DNA from: Streptomyces odonnellii
GTDB lineage: Bacteria > Actinomycetota > Actinomycetes > Streptomycetales > Streptomycetaceae
Direction: 5' to 3'
Assembly (NCBI RefSeq): GCF_000981895.1
Contig: NZ_LATD01000005.1
Span: 1 to 64,000 of the forward strand
Length of the DNA stretch: 64,000 bases
The translations under genes and the position numbers were made by a program. Below are positions 25,678-33,840 of the stretch, piece by piece. The notes under the pieces were generated by a model. The model searched no databases, was not told the DNA's origin, and was given only the letters and a program-made list of their open reading frames with translations. Position 1 is the stretch's first letter; each line of letters begins with the position of its first letter.

Positions 25678-26100
25678 TCATCGGACCCTTCGCCGCCGCA
25701 GGCTCTCACCGGGGACAAGCCGCTGAACGGACACGGTGATGTCGTCAATACGCATACCGGTCAGGTGAGCCACCCGCTCGGCGATGTAGTGGCGAATCTC
25801 GCCGCAGGCGCCGGCGATATCGATGGGATAGGGCAGGTCCAGGGAGATTCCGAGACGGGCCGAGCCGTCGTGGACGGCGGCTGTGGAACGGGGGGTGCCC
25901 AGGCCGAAGCGGGCGGAAGGCCCACCGCCTCCTTGACGGCTCAGGGCTTCACGCGCCGCTTGGGCCGTGATACGGGCCACCACGGTGCCGGGGATCAGGG
26001 TCGCACCGCGCAGGGCGGGAGCCGGGAGGGAGAGGCGAGTCTCCCTGCTCATGCCTTCCGGACCGCCCAGGAGGGGACGCGACGGGGCCCGGTCGCTCAC
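25678..26100 (-). CDS. Asp23/Gls24-family envelope stress protein
   Basis: This encodes 140 residues. The Asp23 fold is seen in LPAPALRGATLIPGTVVARI, then LGISLDLPYPIDIAGACGEI and HLTGMRIDDITVSVQRLVPG. These proteins are abundant envelope-stress factors held at the membrane by AmaP. The start GTG at 26100 overlaps the stop of the upstream DUF2273-like gene (GTGA), indicating coupled translation. It is the second Asp23 paralogue in the operon and shorter than the first. Confidence 0.85.
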   Translation of the reverse strand: MSDRAPSRPLLGGPEGMSRETRLSLPAPALRGATLIPGTVVARITAQAAREALSRQGGGGPSARFGLGTPRSTAAVHDGSARLGISLDLPYPIDIAGACGEIRHYIAERVAHLTGMRIDDITVSVQRLVPGESLRRRRVR

Positions 26101-26375
26101 CGCACCCGCGTCCTGTACTCGGTGCGGGGGGCGGTCCCGTATCCGGTCCGACGGCGGTCGGCCTCCTGGCGTCCGTCACCGCTTGTCTCCCGGCGTCCAT
26201 CACCGCTTCGGGTGGGTACGTAGTCGGCGACATGCACGTCGCCTCGCGCCAGGTAACCGGCGATCAGGCCCGCCAGGCCCAGGACCGCCACCACGATGAA
26301 AGCCCCGAAGCCGCCGAAGTAGCCGGCGAAACCCAATGCCAGGCCGGTCATGAGCCCCGCAATAGTTGTGTTCAT
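26097..26375 (-). CDS. DUF2273-like small membrane protein
   Basis: This 92-residue protein has a Gly/Ala-rich double membrane hairpin (GLMTGLALGFAGYFGGFGAF and VVAVLGLAGLIAGYLARG). A polar, Arg/Asp-rich tail follows. Small DUF2273 membrane proteins are standard partners of Asp23 and AmaP. The ATG at 26375 follows GAAGGG eight bases upstream. It overlaps the next Asp23 gene by four bases. Confidence 0.78.
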   Translation of the reverse strand: MNTTIAGLMTGLALGFAGYFGGFGAFIVVAVLGLAGLIAGYLARGDVHVADYVPTRSGDGRRETSGDGRQEADRRRTGYGTAPRTEYRTRVR

Positions 26376-26454
26376 CGTATGCGCCCTTCTCATGTCGTGG
26401 CTTCTTCCCGCGCGCAGCTCCCGGCCGTGCGCCAGGGGAGGGGAGGTCTGCGGA

Positions 26455-26931
26455 TCACTCCAAAGGTTCGTCCCGTTCGTCCTCGCCACCCGGCAGATCA
26501 ATGTCGTCGACGGCGATGTTCACCTCGACGACCTCCAGTCCGGTCATGCGTTCCATCGCCGAGATGACATTGACACGGACATTGGCGGCGACGTCGTCGA
26601 TGGGGAAGCCGTAGTCGACGACCACGTCTACGTCCACAGCCGCCTGGCGCTCGCCCACCTCGACGTGCACACCGCGGGTGACGCTGGGCTGCGCGCCCGG
26701 CACCCGCTCACGGACGCCCCCAATGGTCCGCGCCATTCCGGAACCGAGGTTGTGGATGCCGGGGACCTCGCGGGTCGCCACCCCGACGATCTTCTCCGCG
26801 ACGCTGTCCGCGATCGTGGTCCGCCCGCGGCTCTCCGGCGGGGGAAGGCTGCCCTTCGAACCTTGTCGCGCCGATGTCTCGTCGGCAGCCCAGCGCCCTT
26901 CAGCGGCCGGGCGGTGTGTTGTGTCCGTCAT
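26455..26931 (-). CDS. Asp23/Gls24-family envelope stress protein, operon leader
   Basis: This 158-residue protein has a polar N-terminus, then TTIADSVAEKIVGVATREVP, GVHVEVGERQAAVDVDVVVD and ERMTGLEVVEVNIAVDDIDL. It covers the full length of the Asp23 domain and is the best-conserved Asp23 copy here. The ATG at 26931 follows AGGAGAATGTC. It is first in the minus-strand operon and diverges from the ECF sigma gene, suggesting that sigma factor controls it. The acidic C-terminus (GGEDERDEPLE) is typical. Confidence 0.88.
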   Translation of the reverse strand: MTDTTHRPAAEGRWAADETSARQGSKGSLPPPESRGRTTIADSVAEKIVGVATREVPGIHNLGSGMARTIGGVRERVPGAQPSVTRGVHVEVGERQAAVDVDVVVDYGFPIDDVAANVRVNVISAMERMTGLEVVEVNIAVDDIDLPGGEDERDEPLE

Positions 26932-27131
26932 GACATTCTCCTGGGGGGATACGGACGCCTGTTCGGCGCCCATCAATCGTTGGACACCAAAAAACCGAAA
27001 TCGTCACACTTATCCGTGCTGCGCATCACGTAAGCTCGAAACGTGGGTGCCCGGCCCGACCGCAGTGGCCAGGCACACCGAGTGCGGCGGCGGTCACGCG
27101 GCCCACGAAGCAGTCGCTCGGGAAGCGAACA
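26932..27131. promoter_or_regulatory. divergent promoter region between asp23 and the ECF sigma gene
   Basis: Two hundred bases lie between the divergent starts. A run of A residues (CACCAAAAAACCG near 26985) and CACACTTATCC mark the least GC-rich part, likely promoter DNA. No consensus pair is assigned. Nothing else is recognised. Confidence 0.4.
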
Positions 27132-27788
27132 GTGGATGCGAAGCAGGGAAAGCGCTCACCACCGCGACGGCGTGCGACTCCGCCCCCGGCCACCAGGCCC
27201 GATGCACCTGAGGCCGAGCGGATCGGTGATGCCGGCGACGACCTGGGCGGCCTGGACGACGGGCTGTTGATCGCCCGGGCATCCGAAGGCGACGACGACG
27301 CGTTCGCTGTACTGGTCCACCGCCACAGCGCACCGCTGCTGGCACTGGCGTACCACATGCTGGGTAACCTCCCGGATGCCGAGGAGGCCGTGCAGGACGC
27401 CTTCATCAGCGCATGGCGGCGCCTCCCGGAGTTCCGCGGGGACGCCACCTTCCGCACGTGGATGTATCGCATCGTCACCAACCGATGCCTCAACGTCCGG
27501 CGCGGGCAAGCGTTTTCGGTGTCCTTGGAAACCGTGCCCGAACCGACGGCGCACGACGCCGGCGGCGAACCCGCCCGTGCCGCCGAAAACGCCGCTGCCA
27601 CGGCCGCGTTGGCCCAGGCGCTCCACGGCCTCCAGCCCGGCCAGCGCGCCTGCTGGATCCTGCGGGAGCTGCACGGACTGTCGTACGAGGAGGTCGCACA
27701 TGTCCTGGGCGAGAGCGAACAGACCGTACGCGGCCGGCTCTTCCGGGCGCGCCGCACCCTCATGAAGGAGATGTCCTCATGGCGCTAG
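27132..27788 (+). CDS. ECF-family RNA polymerase sigma factor
   Basis: This encodes 218 residues. Region 2 is DDAFAVLVHRHSAPLLALAY through LPDAEEAVQDAFISAWRRL, and region 4 is PGQRACWILRELHGLSYEEV through SEQTVRGRLFRARRTLM. It directs RNA polymerase to a specific promoter set, very probably envelope-stress genes given the divergent Asp23 operon. It has an unusual Lys/Arg/Pro-rich N-terminal extension. The stop overlaps the next gene's start by ten bases, so the two are translationally coupled. Confidence 0.92.
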   Translation: MDAKQGKRSPPRRRATPPPATRPDAPEAERIGDAGDDLGGLDDGLLIARASEGDDDAFAVLVHRHSAPLLALAYHMLGNLPDAEEAVQDAFISAWRRLPEFRGDATFRTWMYRIVTNRCLNVRRGQAFSVSLETVPEPTAHDAGGEPARAAENAAATAALAQALHGLQPGQRACWILRELHGLSYEEVAHVLGESEQTVRGRLFRARRTLMKEMSSWR

Positions 27789-28444
27789 ACGACCCCCGTG
27801 CCACACGCCGGCGCGACGAGCCGGCCTCGCCGCGCCAGGACTCGGACGCCGCAAAGCTCGTCGGGAACGAGCGACTGCCCTGCGGGCGACTGGTCAGTCA
27901 CGTCTGGCAGCAGGTGCGCGGGCCCAGCGACCAGAACGACCCCCACACGGCCGACTGCGTGTTCTGCCGACAGGCGATCGAGGGGTTGACAGCCCTGGAC
28001 AACACCACCGCGACACTCCGTGCCGAACACCCCGGCGCCGACAGCGTCGCGCGGCGGGTCATGCGCGCGGTACGCGCCGAGGTGCGGCTCGGTCGACTGC
28101 TGCCCTTGGACGATCCGGCGCGAGAACTGCGGATCGCGGAGACCGCGGCGGCGAAGGTCCTGCGCGGGGCCGCCGACCGCGTCCCCGGAGTGCGTGCGGC
28201 AAGCTGCCGCCTCAGCCCCGACGACGGCAGCAGAAAGGTGACCGTCACCATGACCCTCGCCATGACTCTCGACCAGCCCCTCGTCGGCCGGGCCGCCGCG
28301 GTGCGCCGGGCCGTCGCGTACTCCGCCGAACAAGGGCTCGGTATCGCCGTCAACGGCATCGACCTGAGGATCGTGTCCGTACTGGAGCCTCTGACACGCA
28401 CGGCCTCTGCCGAACCCTCGGAACGGAAGAGGAGCGGACTGTGA
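27779..28444 (+). CDS. Asp23-like protein with N-terminal zinc-finger motif, possible anti-sigma factor
   Basis: This 221-residue protein starts inside the sigma gene. Its N-terminal region carries a Cys (LPCGRLVSHVWQQV) and HTADCVFC, an H-x3-C-x2-C pattern like the zinc-binding anti-sigma (ZAS) motif. An Asp23-like domain follows (VPGVRAASCRLSPDDGSRKV, LGIAVNGIDLRIVSVLEPL). The overlap with the sigma gene and the ZAS-like motif suggest it restrains the sigma factor; that role is inferred. No transmembrane segment is present. Its stop overlaps the next start (GTGA). Confidence 0.72.
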   Translation: MALDDPRATRRRDEPASPRQDSDAAKLVGNERLPCGRLVSHVWQQVRGPSDQNDPHTADCVFCRQAIEGLTALDNTTATLRAEHPGADSVARRVMRAVRAEVRLGRLLPLDDPARELRIAETAAAKVLRGAADRVPGVRAASCRLSPDDGSRKVTVTMTLAMTLDQPLVGRAAAVRRAVAYSAEQGLGIAVNGIDLRIVSVLEPLTRTASAEPSERKRSGL

Positions 28445-29109
28445 CCCCGGGAAACACAACACGCATCGAGCACACCGCCGCCCGGGCAGCGCTGGCGGTC
28501 CCCGGGGTGGCCGGACTACAGCCCGGCCTCCGCCAGGCCCTGGCCGGTGCCGCCATTCGGGTCCGGGAGGCCATCGGCTCCCCGGCAGTGTCCCCCGAGG
28601 CCGGCATCCACGTCGAACGCACCCCCGGATCCAGGGCCTTGCACATCGAAGTCCGTTGCGTACTCACCGACGACCGCCGCGCTCTGGACACCGCACGCGA
28701 CGTCCGCGAGAACGTCCGATCGGCGGTCGGTTCACACGTAACCCGCCACGGCGTACCGCAACCCATCACCGTTGTCGTCACCGTCACGCATATCACCGAA
28801 CACCGTCCGTCACTCCAACCGGGGGACCACCGGCCCGTGACACCAACGGCGGCTCCGACCGGCCCGTGTAATGCCGCGTCTCAAGGGTGGCAGGGACCCG
28901 ACGAGATCCCCGGTCGGTACGCACGCTCCCCGGCCGTCCCGAGTGGTCGCGCGTCCCCGTTGCGCCGACCCTGGAAGACAGGGCGGGCGCGATTCCATCC
29001 GACGGACGACGTGGTGGTGGTTCCATGGCCGTATTGCGAACGGACAGACCTCAGCGCACACTCTCGATCCCCGGCGTCTACGCTCCGCAGCAGGACTCTC
29101 ACCTGCTGA
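28441..29109 (+). CDS. Asp23-like protein with anomalous C-terminal tail
   Basis: The frame encodes 222 residues. The first 120 look Asp23-like (ARAALAVPGVAGLQPGLRQA, HIEVRCVLTDDRRALDTARD, PQPITVVVTVTHITEH). The remaining 100 are Pro/Arg-rich, have no family pattern and overlap the next gene by 85 bases. A frameshift near 28810 or poor termination may explain this. Its GTG start overlaps the preceding stop, so it is co-translated with the sigma operon. It is probably an accessory Asp23-type protein. Confidence 0.65.
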   Translation: MTPGNTTRIEHTAARAALAVPGVAGLQPGLRQALAGAAIRVREAIGSPAVSPEAGIHVERTPGSRALHIEVRCVLTDDRRALDTARDVRENVRSAVGSHVTRHGVPQPITVVVTVTHITEHRPSLQPGDHRPVTPTAAPTGPCNAASQGWQGPDEIPGRYARSPAVPSGRASPLRRPWKTGRARFHPTDDVVVVPWPYCERTDLSAHSRSPASTLRSRTLTC

Positions 29110-29708
29110 TGCGGGCCATTCGCAACGAGGGCGTCGGGCCGGGCATGGACGTGCTCGACCTCGGCACCGGGACCGGAGTCCTGGCCCTGGGCGCGGCCCG
29201 GCTCGGCGCCCGGGTGACAGCCATCGATGTCTCGCGGCGGGCGGTGCTGTGCGCACGCGTGAATGCCGTGTTGTCCCGCCAGCGGGTCACCGTACGCCGC
29301 CGTGACGTGTCCACGATCGCGTCGTCCTACGGCGGGCGTTACGACGTGGTGATCAGCAACCCGCCGTACGTACCCACGCCTCCGGTCGGACTCCTGCGGA
29401 CCGGAGCGGACCGTGCCCGGGACGGCGGACACGACGGGCGGGCCCTTGTGGACCAGGTCTGCGCCTGCGCCGCGACCGCGCTTCGGCCCCGTGGCGTGCT
29501 GCTCATGGTCCACTCCGGGCTGTGCGGGTCCGAGATCACGATTGACCGGCTGGCGGAGGACGGCCTGCGCGCGCAGGTGTGTGACCGCGTGCTGGTTCCC
29601 TTCGGGCCGGTCATGCGTTCCCGACTGGCATGGCTGCGTGAGCGGGGCCTGATGGACGAAGGACAGGACACGGAGGAACTGGTGGTCATACGTGCCGAAC
29701 ACCCCTGA
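29025..29708 (+). CDS. HemK2/MTQ2-like protein methyltransferase
   Basis: This encodes 227 residues. The SAM motif is DVLDLGTGTGVLALGAARLG and the catalytic NPPY is in DVVISNPPYVPTPPVG, as in enzymes that methylate glutamine or related amide nitrogens. It lacks the N-terminal helical domain of PrmC/HemK, matching the shorter HemK2/MTQ2 group. The ATG at 29025 gives MAVLRTDRPQ. A CDGSH protein and an iron-containing redox enzyme follow directly, a set that recurs in actinobacteria. The substrate is not known. Confidence 0.85.
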   Translation: MAVLRTDRPQRTLSIPGVYAPQQDSHLLMRAIRNEGVGPGMDVLDLGTGTGVLALGAARLGARVTAIDVSRRAVLCARVNAVLSRQRVTVRRRDVSTIASSYGGRYDVVISNPPYVPTPPVGLLRTGADRARDGGHDGRALVDQVCACAATALRPRGVLLMVHSGLCGSEITIDRLAEDGLRAQVCDRVLVPFGPVMRSRLAWLRERGLMDEGQDTEELVVIRAEHP

Positions 29709-29979
29709 GAGCCCTCGCCGCATACGCCTCGGACGCAACGGTCCGATGCTGGTGGAAGGACCGGTCACCGTCACGGGCGACGACGGTGTCAGTGTCACCT
29801 CGGAACGCTTCATGGTGGCGGTGTGCACGTGCCACCGTAGCCGCGCCTATCCGTGGTGCGACACCAGCCACCGCCGCCGAGCGCCTGAGACGCCCGGACG
29901 GCCCGGTCGTACGGACACCACACCTGGGGCGGACGGCTCCCGGTCCACCTGCGACGGCAAGGGCGGAGATCCGGAATGA
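29692..29979 (+). CDS. CDGSH-type iron-sulfur protein
   Basis: This 95-residue protein holds one CDGSH-type motif, CTCHRSRAYPWCDTSH, giving the three Cys and one His that bind a labile 2Fe-2S cluster. Such proteins transfer electrons or clusters. The GTG start overlaps the methyltransferase stop by 17 bases, and its stop overlaps the next start (ATGA). Coupling to the redox enzyme downstream suggests it supplies electrons or iron-sulfur clusters to it; this is inference. Confidence 0.88.
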   Translation: MPNTPESPRRIRLGRNGPMLVEGPVTVTGDDGVSVTSERFMVAVCTCHRSRAYPWCDTSHRRRAPETPGRPGRTDTTPGADGSRSTCDGKGGDPE

Positions 29980-31013
29980 CCGCGACGGCGTACATCGAGT
30001 CCCGGCTCACCCACCCAGGACTGCCGACACCGCGCGGCGACCTGTCCGCGGCGGTACTCGCGTCCCTGCGCGACGGGCGGTGCCCGCCGCCCGGGCCGGA
30101 GGCAGTGGAGCCTGCGGCCGATCCATACGGCGGGGATGTCCAACTCGCGCTGTACGCACTGTATGAGCTGCACTATCAGGGGTTCGACGGGGTCGGCGAC
30201 GACCGCGAGTGGGATCCGGGCCTGCTGAGGCTGCGCGCCGAGTTGGAACGACGCTACCTGGATGCTCTGCGAGCGGACGCGCCGGGCGCGGCGAGCGCCG
30301 ACGCGGCCCTGGCGCGGATCCTCGTGGAGCCCGCCGACGAGGACGCGGGCGTCAGCCACTATCTGCAGCATGAGGGCCGGCTGGAACAGCTACGCGAGTA
30401 CGTGGCCCTGCGTTCCCTGTACCACCTCAAGGAGGCGGATCCGCATGCCTGGGTGATCCCGCGGCTCCACGGGCGAGCCAAGGCGGCCATGGTGGCGGTG
30501 GAGTTCGACGAGTTCGGTGCCGGGCGCGCCGACCGCGTTCACGCGCGCCTGTTCGCCGACTTGATGGACGACCTCGGCCTGGAGCGCGGTTACGGCCGCT
30601 ACGTCGACGAGGCACCGGCGGAGGCGCTGGCTCCGGTGACCATGATGTCGCTGCTCGGGTTGCACCGAGCCCTGCGAGGCGCTCTGATCGGCCATTTCGC
30701 GGCCCTTGAGGTGACCTCCTCACCGGGCTCGCGCCGACTGGCCGAGGCGATGCGCCGCACGGACGCCGGACCGGCCGCGGAACGCTTCTACGACGAACAC
30801 GTGGAGGCCGATGCCGTCCACGAACAAGTCGTCCGGCACGAGATCGTCGCGCCTCTGCTGGCTGACGAACCTCATCTGGAACCGGACGTGGTTTTCGGCA
30901 TCGAGGCCACCGGCCTGCTGGAGGACCGGCTCGGCGCGCACCTGCTGCACGAGTGGCGGCGGGGACGGTCCGCCTTGTGCCCTCCGGAGCGGCCGGCCGA
31001 GGACGGGGCTTGA
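29976..31013 (+). CDS. iron-containing redox enzyme, haem-oxygenase-like diiron fold
   Basis: This encodes 345 residues, mostly helical. It carries ALYALYELHYQGFDGVGDD and later Glu/His pairs (AAMVAVEFDEFGAGRADRVH, YDEHVEADAVHEQVVRHEIV) that fit a haem-oxygenase-like diiron site. Family enzymes use O2 for oxidative chemistry. It overlaps the CDGSH gene by four bases, which may supply electrons. The substrate is unrecorded here. The ATG at 29976 is fixed by the overlap. Confidence 0.85.
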   Translation: MTATAYIESRLTHPGLPTPRGDLSAAVLASLRDGRCPPPGPEAVEPAADPYGGDVQLALYALYELHYQGFDGVGDDREWDPGLLRLRAELERRYLDALRADAPGAASADAALARILVEPADEDAGVSHYLQHEGRLEQLREYVALRSLYHLKEADPHAWVIPRLHGRAKAAMVAVEFDEFGAGRADRVHARLFADLMDDLGLERGYGRYVDEAPAEALAPVTMMSLLGLHRALRGALIGHFAALEVTSSPGSRRLAEAMRRTDAGPAAERFYDEHVEADAVHEQVVRHEIVAPLLADEPHLEPDVVFGIEATGLLEDRLGAHLLHEWRRGRSALCPPERPAEDGA

Positions 31014-31088
31014 CTGTGCTGAGCAGCCGGAGAACGGGACAAGCGGGCGGCCCGGGCCGAGGTCTACTTCGAGAGGATTCGAGAGGAG

Positions 31089-31766
31089 ATGACCGCGATG
31101 GCGGTGCGGCGCGACACGGCAGGCGGGCAAGCGTACGACGCCACTCCCTATCTGCCCGACCGCGGCGGACTTCCGGCCTACCGGGAGGCCGCAGCCGGCT
31201 GCGAAGGCTGCCCGCTCCACGTCGGCACGACGCAGACTGTCTTCGGTTCGGGCAGCGCATCCGCACGCCTCGTACTCGTCGGCGAGCAGCCGGGCGACCA
31301 GGAGGACCGACGGGGAGAGCCGTTCGTCGGGCCGGCCGGCGGTGTACTGCGAAAGGCTCTGGAAGAGGCCGGGCTCGACATCGGAGAGTCGTACCTCACC
31401 AACGCCGTGAAGCACTTCAAGTACACATCGACAGGACCGGGCAAGCGACGCATCCACAAGCCGCCGACACTGCGGGAGGTGAGCGCCTGCCGTCCCTGGC
31501 TGACGGCCGAACTCCGGCTGATCGGTCCACATGTGGTCGTGGCGCTCGGCGCGACCGCCGCGAAGGCGTTGTTCGGGCCGTCCTTCAGGGTGACCAAGGA
31601 CAGAGGCGCGCTGTTTTCCCCAGGCGAATGGGGTGATGGGACCGGAGGGAAGGCGTGCGCCCTGGCGACGATCCACCCCTCGGCGGTCCTGCGCTCCGAT
31701 GAGCGTGAGGCCGCGTACGCGGGACTTGTGTCGGACCTCCGCGTCGCCGCGGCTGCTCTGCGCTGA
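31089..31766 (+). CDS. udgX: UdgX-type uracil-DNA glycosylase-family protein
   Basis: This 225-residue protein carries VLVGEQPGDQEDRRGEPFVG (motif A and [4Fe-4S]-type UDG signature), the Cys-rich GCEGCPLHVG and the UdgX-specific R-loop KRRIHKPP. UdgX binds uracil in DNA and forms a covalent link through the loop His. The ATG at 31089 is tight on its ribosome site; ATG 31098 (MAVRRD) is the alternative. It lies between the diiron gene and the convergent gas-vesicle operon. Confidence 0.9.
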   Translation: MTAMAVRRDTAGGQAYDATPYLPDRGGLPAYREAAAGCEGCPLHVGTTQTVFGSGSASARLVLVGEQPGDQEDRRGEPFVGPAGGVLRKALEEAGLDIGESYLTNAVKHFKYTSTGPGKRRIHKPPTLREVSACRPWLTAELRLIGPHVVVALGATAAKALFGPSFRVTKDRGALFSPGEWGDGTGGKACALATIHPSAVLRSDEREAAYAGLVSDLRVAAAALR

Positions 31767-31842
31767 ACGACTCCCGGACCGATGCCTTCCCGCTCATGGA
31801 GGTCTCATGGCACGGGCCCGGTCGCGCTGCGAGGGCCGGTAT

Positions 31843-32253
31843 TCACGGCGGAGGCAGCAGGGTGCCCAGCGGGCCCAGGTCCAGATTGAGGTCTTCCATC
31901 GTGAGGTCGTAGCGGTCACACAGTTCCGTCATACGGTCATGGAGCAGCATGAGGGTCATCCCGATGCGCTCTTCCTGATCCTCCGTCAGGTCACCTTGGT
32001 CGACGCGATGAAGGGCCTGCCGTTCCATCAACTGTCGTAGCAGCTCAACGATGGTGAGTACCAATTTCACCAAGTCGCGTTCGACGGTGTCCTGGTCGGT
32101 ATGCAGTCGCCGGGAGAGCCGTTGGGCCCGGTCCTCGGAGGCGGGGAGATCGTCCGGGCCCGCGGGCAGCAGGCGGAAGACATCAGAGGCAGCGCGCGTG
32201 ACCTCGTCCAGGTCGTGTATCGGCGATTCGTGTCCCCGATCGTGGCCGTTCAT
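31843..32253 (-). CDS. gvpK: gas vesicle protein GvpK
   Basis: This 136-residue protein contains DTVERDLVKLVLTIVELLRQ and LMERQALHRVDQGDLTEDQE, the conserved GvpK core, ending with GPLGTLLPPP. GvpK is a minor protein needed for gas-vesicle assembly. It is the last gene of the gvpOAFGJLSK operon, and its start overlaps the gvpS stop by four bases. Confidence 0.92.
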   Translation of the reverse strand: MNGHDRGHESPIHDLDEVTRAASDVFRLLPAGPDDLPASEDRAQRLSRRLHTDQDTVERDLVKLVLTIVELLRQLMERQALHRVDQGDLTEDQEERIGMTLMLLHDRMTELCDRYDLTMEDLNLDLGPLGTLLPPP

Positions 32254-32537
32254 GGCGCTGTCCCCGTCACTTCTCCGGGACGACGGCCCGCGGCAGAGGC
32301 CTCCAGCGACCGCTGTTCCGTGCGGATGGAGACAATGAGGGCTCGCAGAGAGATCCGTACCAGATCGACGTCCGCGATGGAGAGCGTCAGGTCGCCTGTC
32401 AGCACCACACCTCCGGTGAGCAGCCGGTCGAGGAGATCGATCAGGGCGATCTGCCGGCCGGCGAGAGGGTGTGCGTCGTCGTCGGCCCACGGCCGGCGGT
32501 CGACGGGCTGAGTCGCGGGGCGGGGGCTGTGGGTCAC
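32250..32537 (-). CDS. gvpS: gas vesicle protein GvpS (GvpA family)
   Basis: This encodes 95 residues with the GvpA-type core IALIDLLDRLLTGGVVLTGD and LSIADVDLVRISLRALIVSI. This minor GvpA-family member is thought to help nucleate or cap the vesicle shell. Its GTG start overlaps the gvpL stop, and its stop overlaps the gvpK start, so it is tightly coupled. The name follows operon position. Confidence 0.88.
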   Translation of the reverse strand: MTHSPRPATQPVDRRPWADDDAHPLAGRQIALIDLLDRLLTGGVVLTGDLTLSIADVDLVRISLRALIVSIRTEQRSLEASAAGRRPGEVTGTAP

Positions 32538-33388
32538 TGGGTTCCCGCCTCCGGTTGCGTCGGTCCGGCTCCGGCGGCACCTTCGTGGTGGCTCTCCTGC
32601 GCGTCGTCGGTGTCGTCCGAGGCCGTGAACGAGTACGGAGCCCACGGTCCGGTGATGTCCACACGGACTCCGTCGAGATTTCCGGCGGTGCCAAGGAGCC
32701 GTTCCTGGAACTCCGCGCCGCCTTGCCGAGGCACGAGATAGGCGTTGTTGGAGACGTTGCAGCCCGGCCCCGTGGCGAGCTCGCCCTCCTGGAGGCGGTG
32801 CTCAACGCGGTCGACGGCGAGGCCGCGGGCGGCGGCGTCGATGCTCAGGACCGCGTCACGGGCCGCCCGCCAGGCATCCTCGCCGGACCTGCGCTGACGC
32901 TGACGGCTGCGCAGGTAGTCGCGGCCCGGACTCGTGCCGGTCGCGGCCGACACGGCCGCCGGGGCCGGTGATCCGGGGGCGGGAGGCAGTGCGTAGACCT
33001 TGACACCCCACTCCACATGTCCGGCGAGCTGATCGAGCAACAGGGCGAACTCATCCGCGCGCCGGTCCAGCATGTCGCGTACGCGGTTGTCGTCGAGGTG
33101 GAGTGTGGCCAGCCGCAAGGGAAGCACGGTGGTACGGGCGAAGACAGCCTCGACGACGGAGTGATGGGCACGCGCCACCGACTCCAGCCAGTCCAGATCC
33201 TCAAGCCGGGCCTTCAACGCGGTTTCCCCGAAGTCGCTTTCCGGTACGGAGGACACCACCACGGCCAGTCCCTGTGCACCCACCAGGCGAACCGGTGCTC
33301 CCGCCACTCCTCGTACGTGGGACAGGGCTTCCTCCAGCGCGGCGTCCGCACGGGTCACCGCGTAGCCATAGCTCATATACACGCTCAT
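32534..33388 (-). CDS. gvpL: gas vesicle protein GvpL (GvpF/L family)
   Basis: This 284-residue GvpF/L protein has the typical EALSHVRGVAGAPVRLVGAQ, the central VEAVFARTTVLPLRLATLHL and a C-terminal VRVDITGPWAPYSFTA. GvpF/L proteins coat the growing vesicle tip or chaperone GvpA. It is longer than its paralogue GvpF owing to an Arg/Ala-rich middle section. The ATG at 33388 overlaps the gvpJ stop. Confidence 0.92.
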   Translation of the reverse strand: MSVYMSYGYAVTRADAALEEALSHVRGVAGAPVRLVGAQGLAVVVSSVPESDFGETALKARLEDLDWLESVARAHHSVVEAVFARTTVLPLRLATLHLDDNRVRDMLDRRADEFALLLDQLAGHVEWGVKVYALPPAPGSPAPAAVSAATGTSPGRDYLRSRQRQRRSGEDAWRAARDAVLSIDAAARGLAVDRVEHRLQEGELATGPGCNVSNNAYLVPRQGGAEFQERLLGTAGNLDGVRVDITGPWAPYSFTASDDTDDAQESHHEGAAGAGPTQPEAGTQ

Positions 33389-33840
33389 CGGTCATCGCTC
33401 CCGCGTCGGCGAGTGCCCTGATCCGGCTCGCTCTCCTCACGCCGCACAGCCTCGTCGTCCACCAGGGAAGCAGCGCTGTCGGCGGGGGCCAGCGAGCGCC
33501 GGCGCAGGTTCTCCACCTCTGCGCGCAGCCGACGGTTCTCCTCCGCCAAGGACGGCCTTCCGCTGTCCTCCCTGGCCCGGGACGAAAGCGACGGATCGTG
33601 TTCCCACCAGTCGATGCCCATCTCCTTGGCCTTGTCGACGGAGGCCACGAGCAGCCGGAGCTTGATGGTGAGCAGTTCGATGTCCAGGAGGTTGATTTGG
33701 ATGTCCCCGGCGATGACGATTCCCTTGTCAAGGACCCGCTCAAGGATGTCGGCGAGGTTCGCGGACGAGCCCTGTCCGTACGGCGACACCGTCTGCGCGG
33801 GCCGCGGGACGGGCCGTCGGGCCTGTGTCGGATCCGTCAC
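33385..33840 (-). CDS. gvpJ: gas vesicle protein GvpJ (GvpA family)
   Basis: This 151-residue protein has a GvpA-family core (NLADILERVLDKGIVIAGDI, INLLDIELLTIKLRLLVASV), then a coiled, charged C-terminus (EENRRLRAEVENLRRR). GvpJ-type proteins are minor shell or tip proteins. Its GTG start overlaps the gvpG stop. The order O-A-F-G-J-L-S-K supports this name over gvpA. Confidence 0.88.
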   Translation of the reverse strand: MTDPTQARRPVPRPAQTVSPYGQGSSANLADILERVLDKGIVIAGDIQINLLDIELLTIKLRLLVASVDKAKEMGIDWWEHDPSLSSRAREDSGRPSLAEENRRLRAEVENLRRRSLAPADSAASLVDDEAVRREESEPDQGTRRRGSDDR

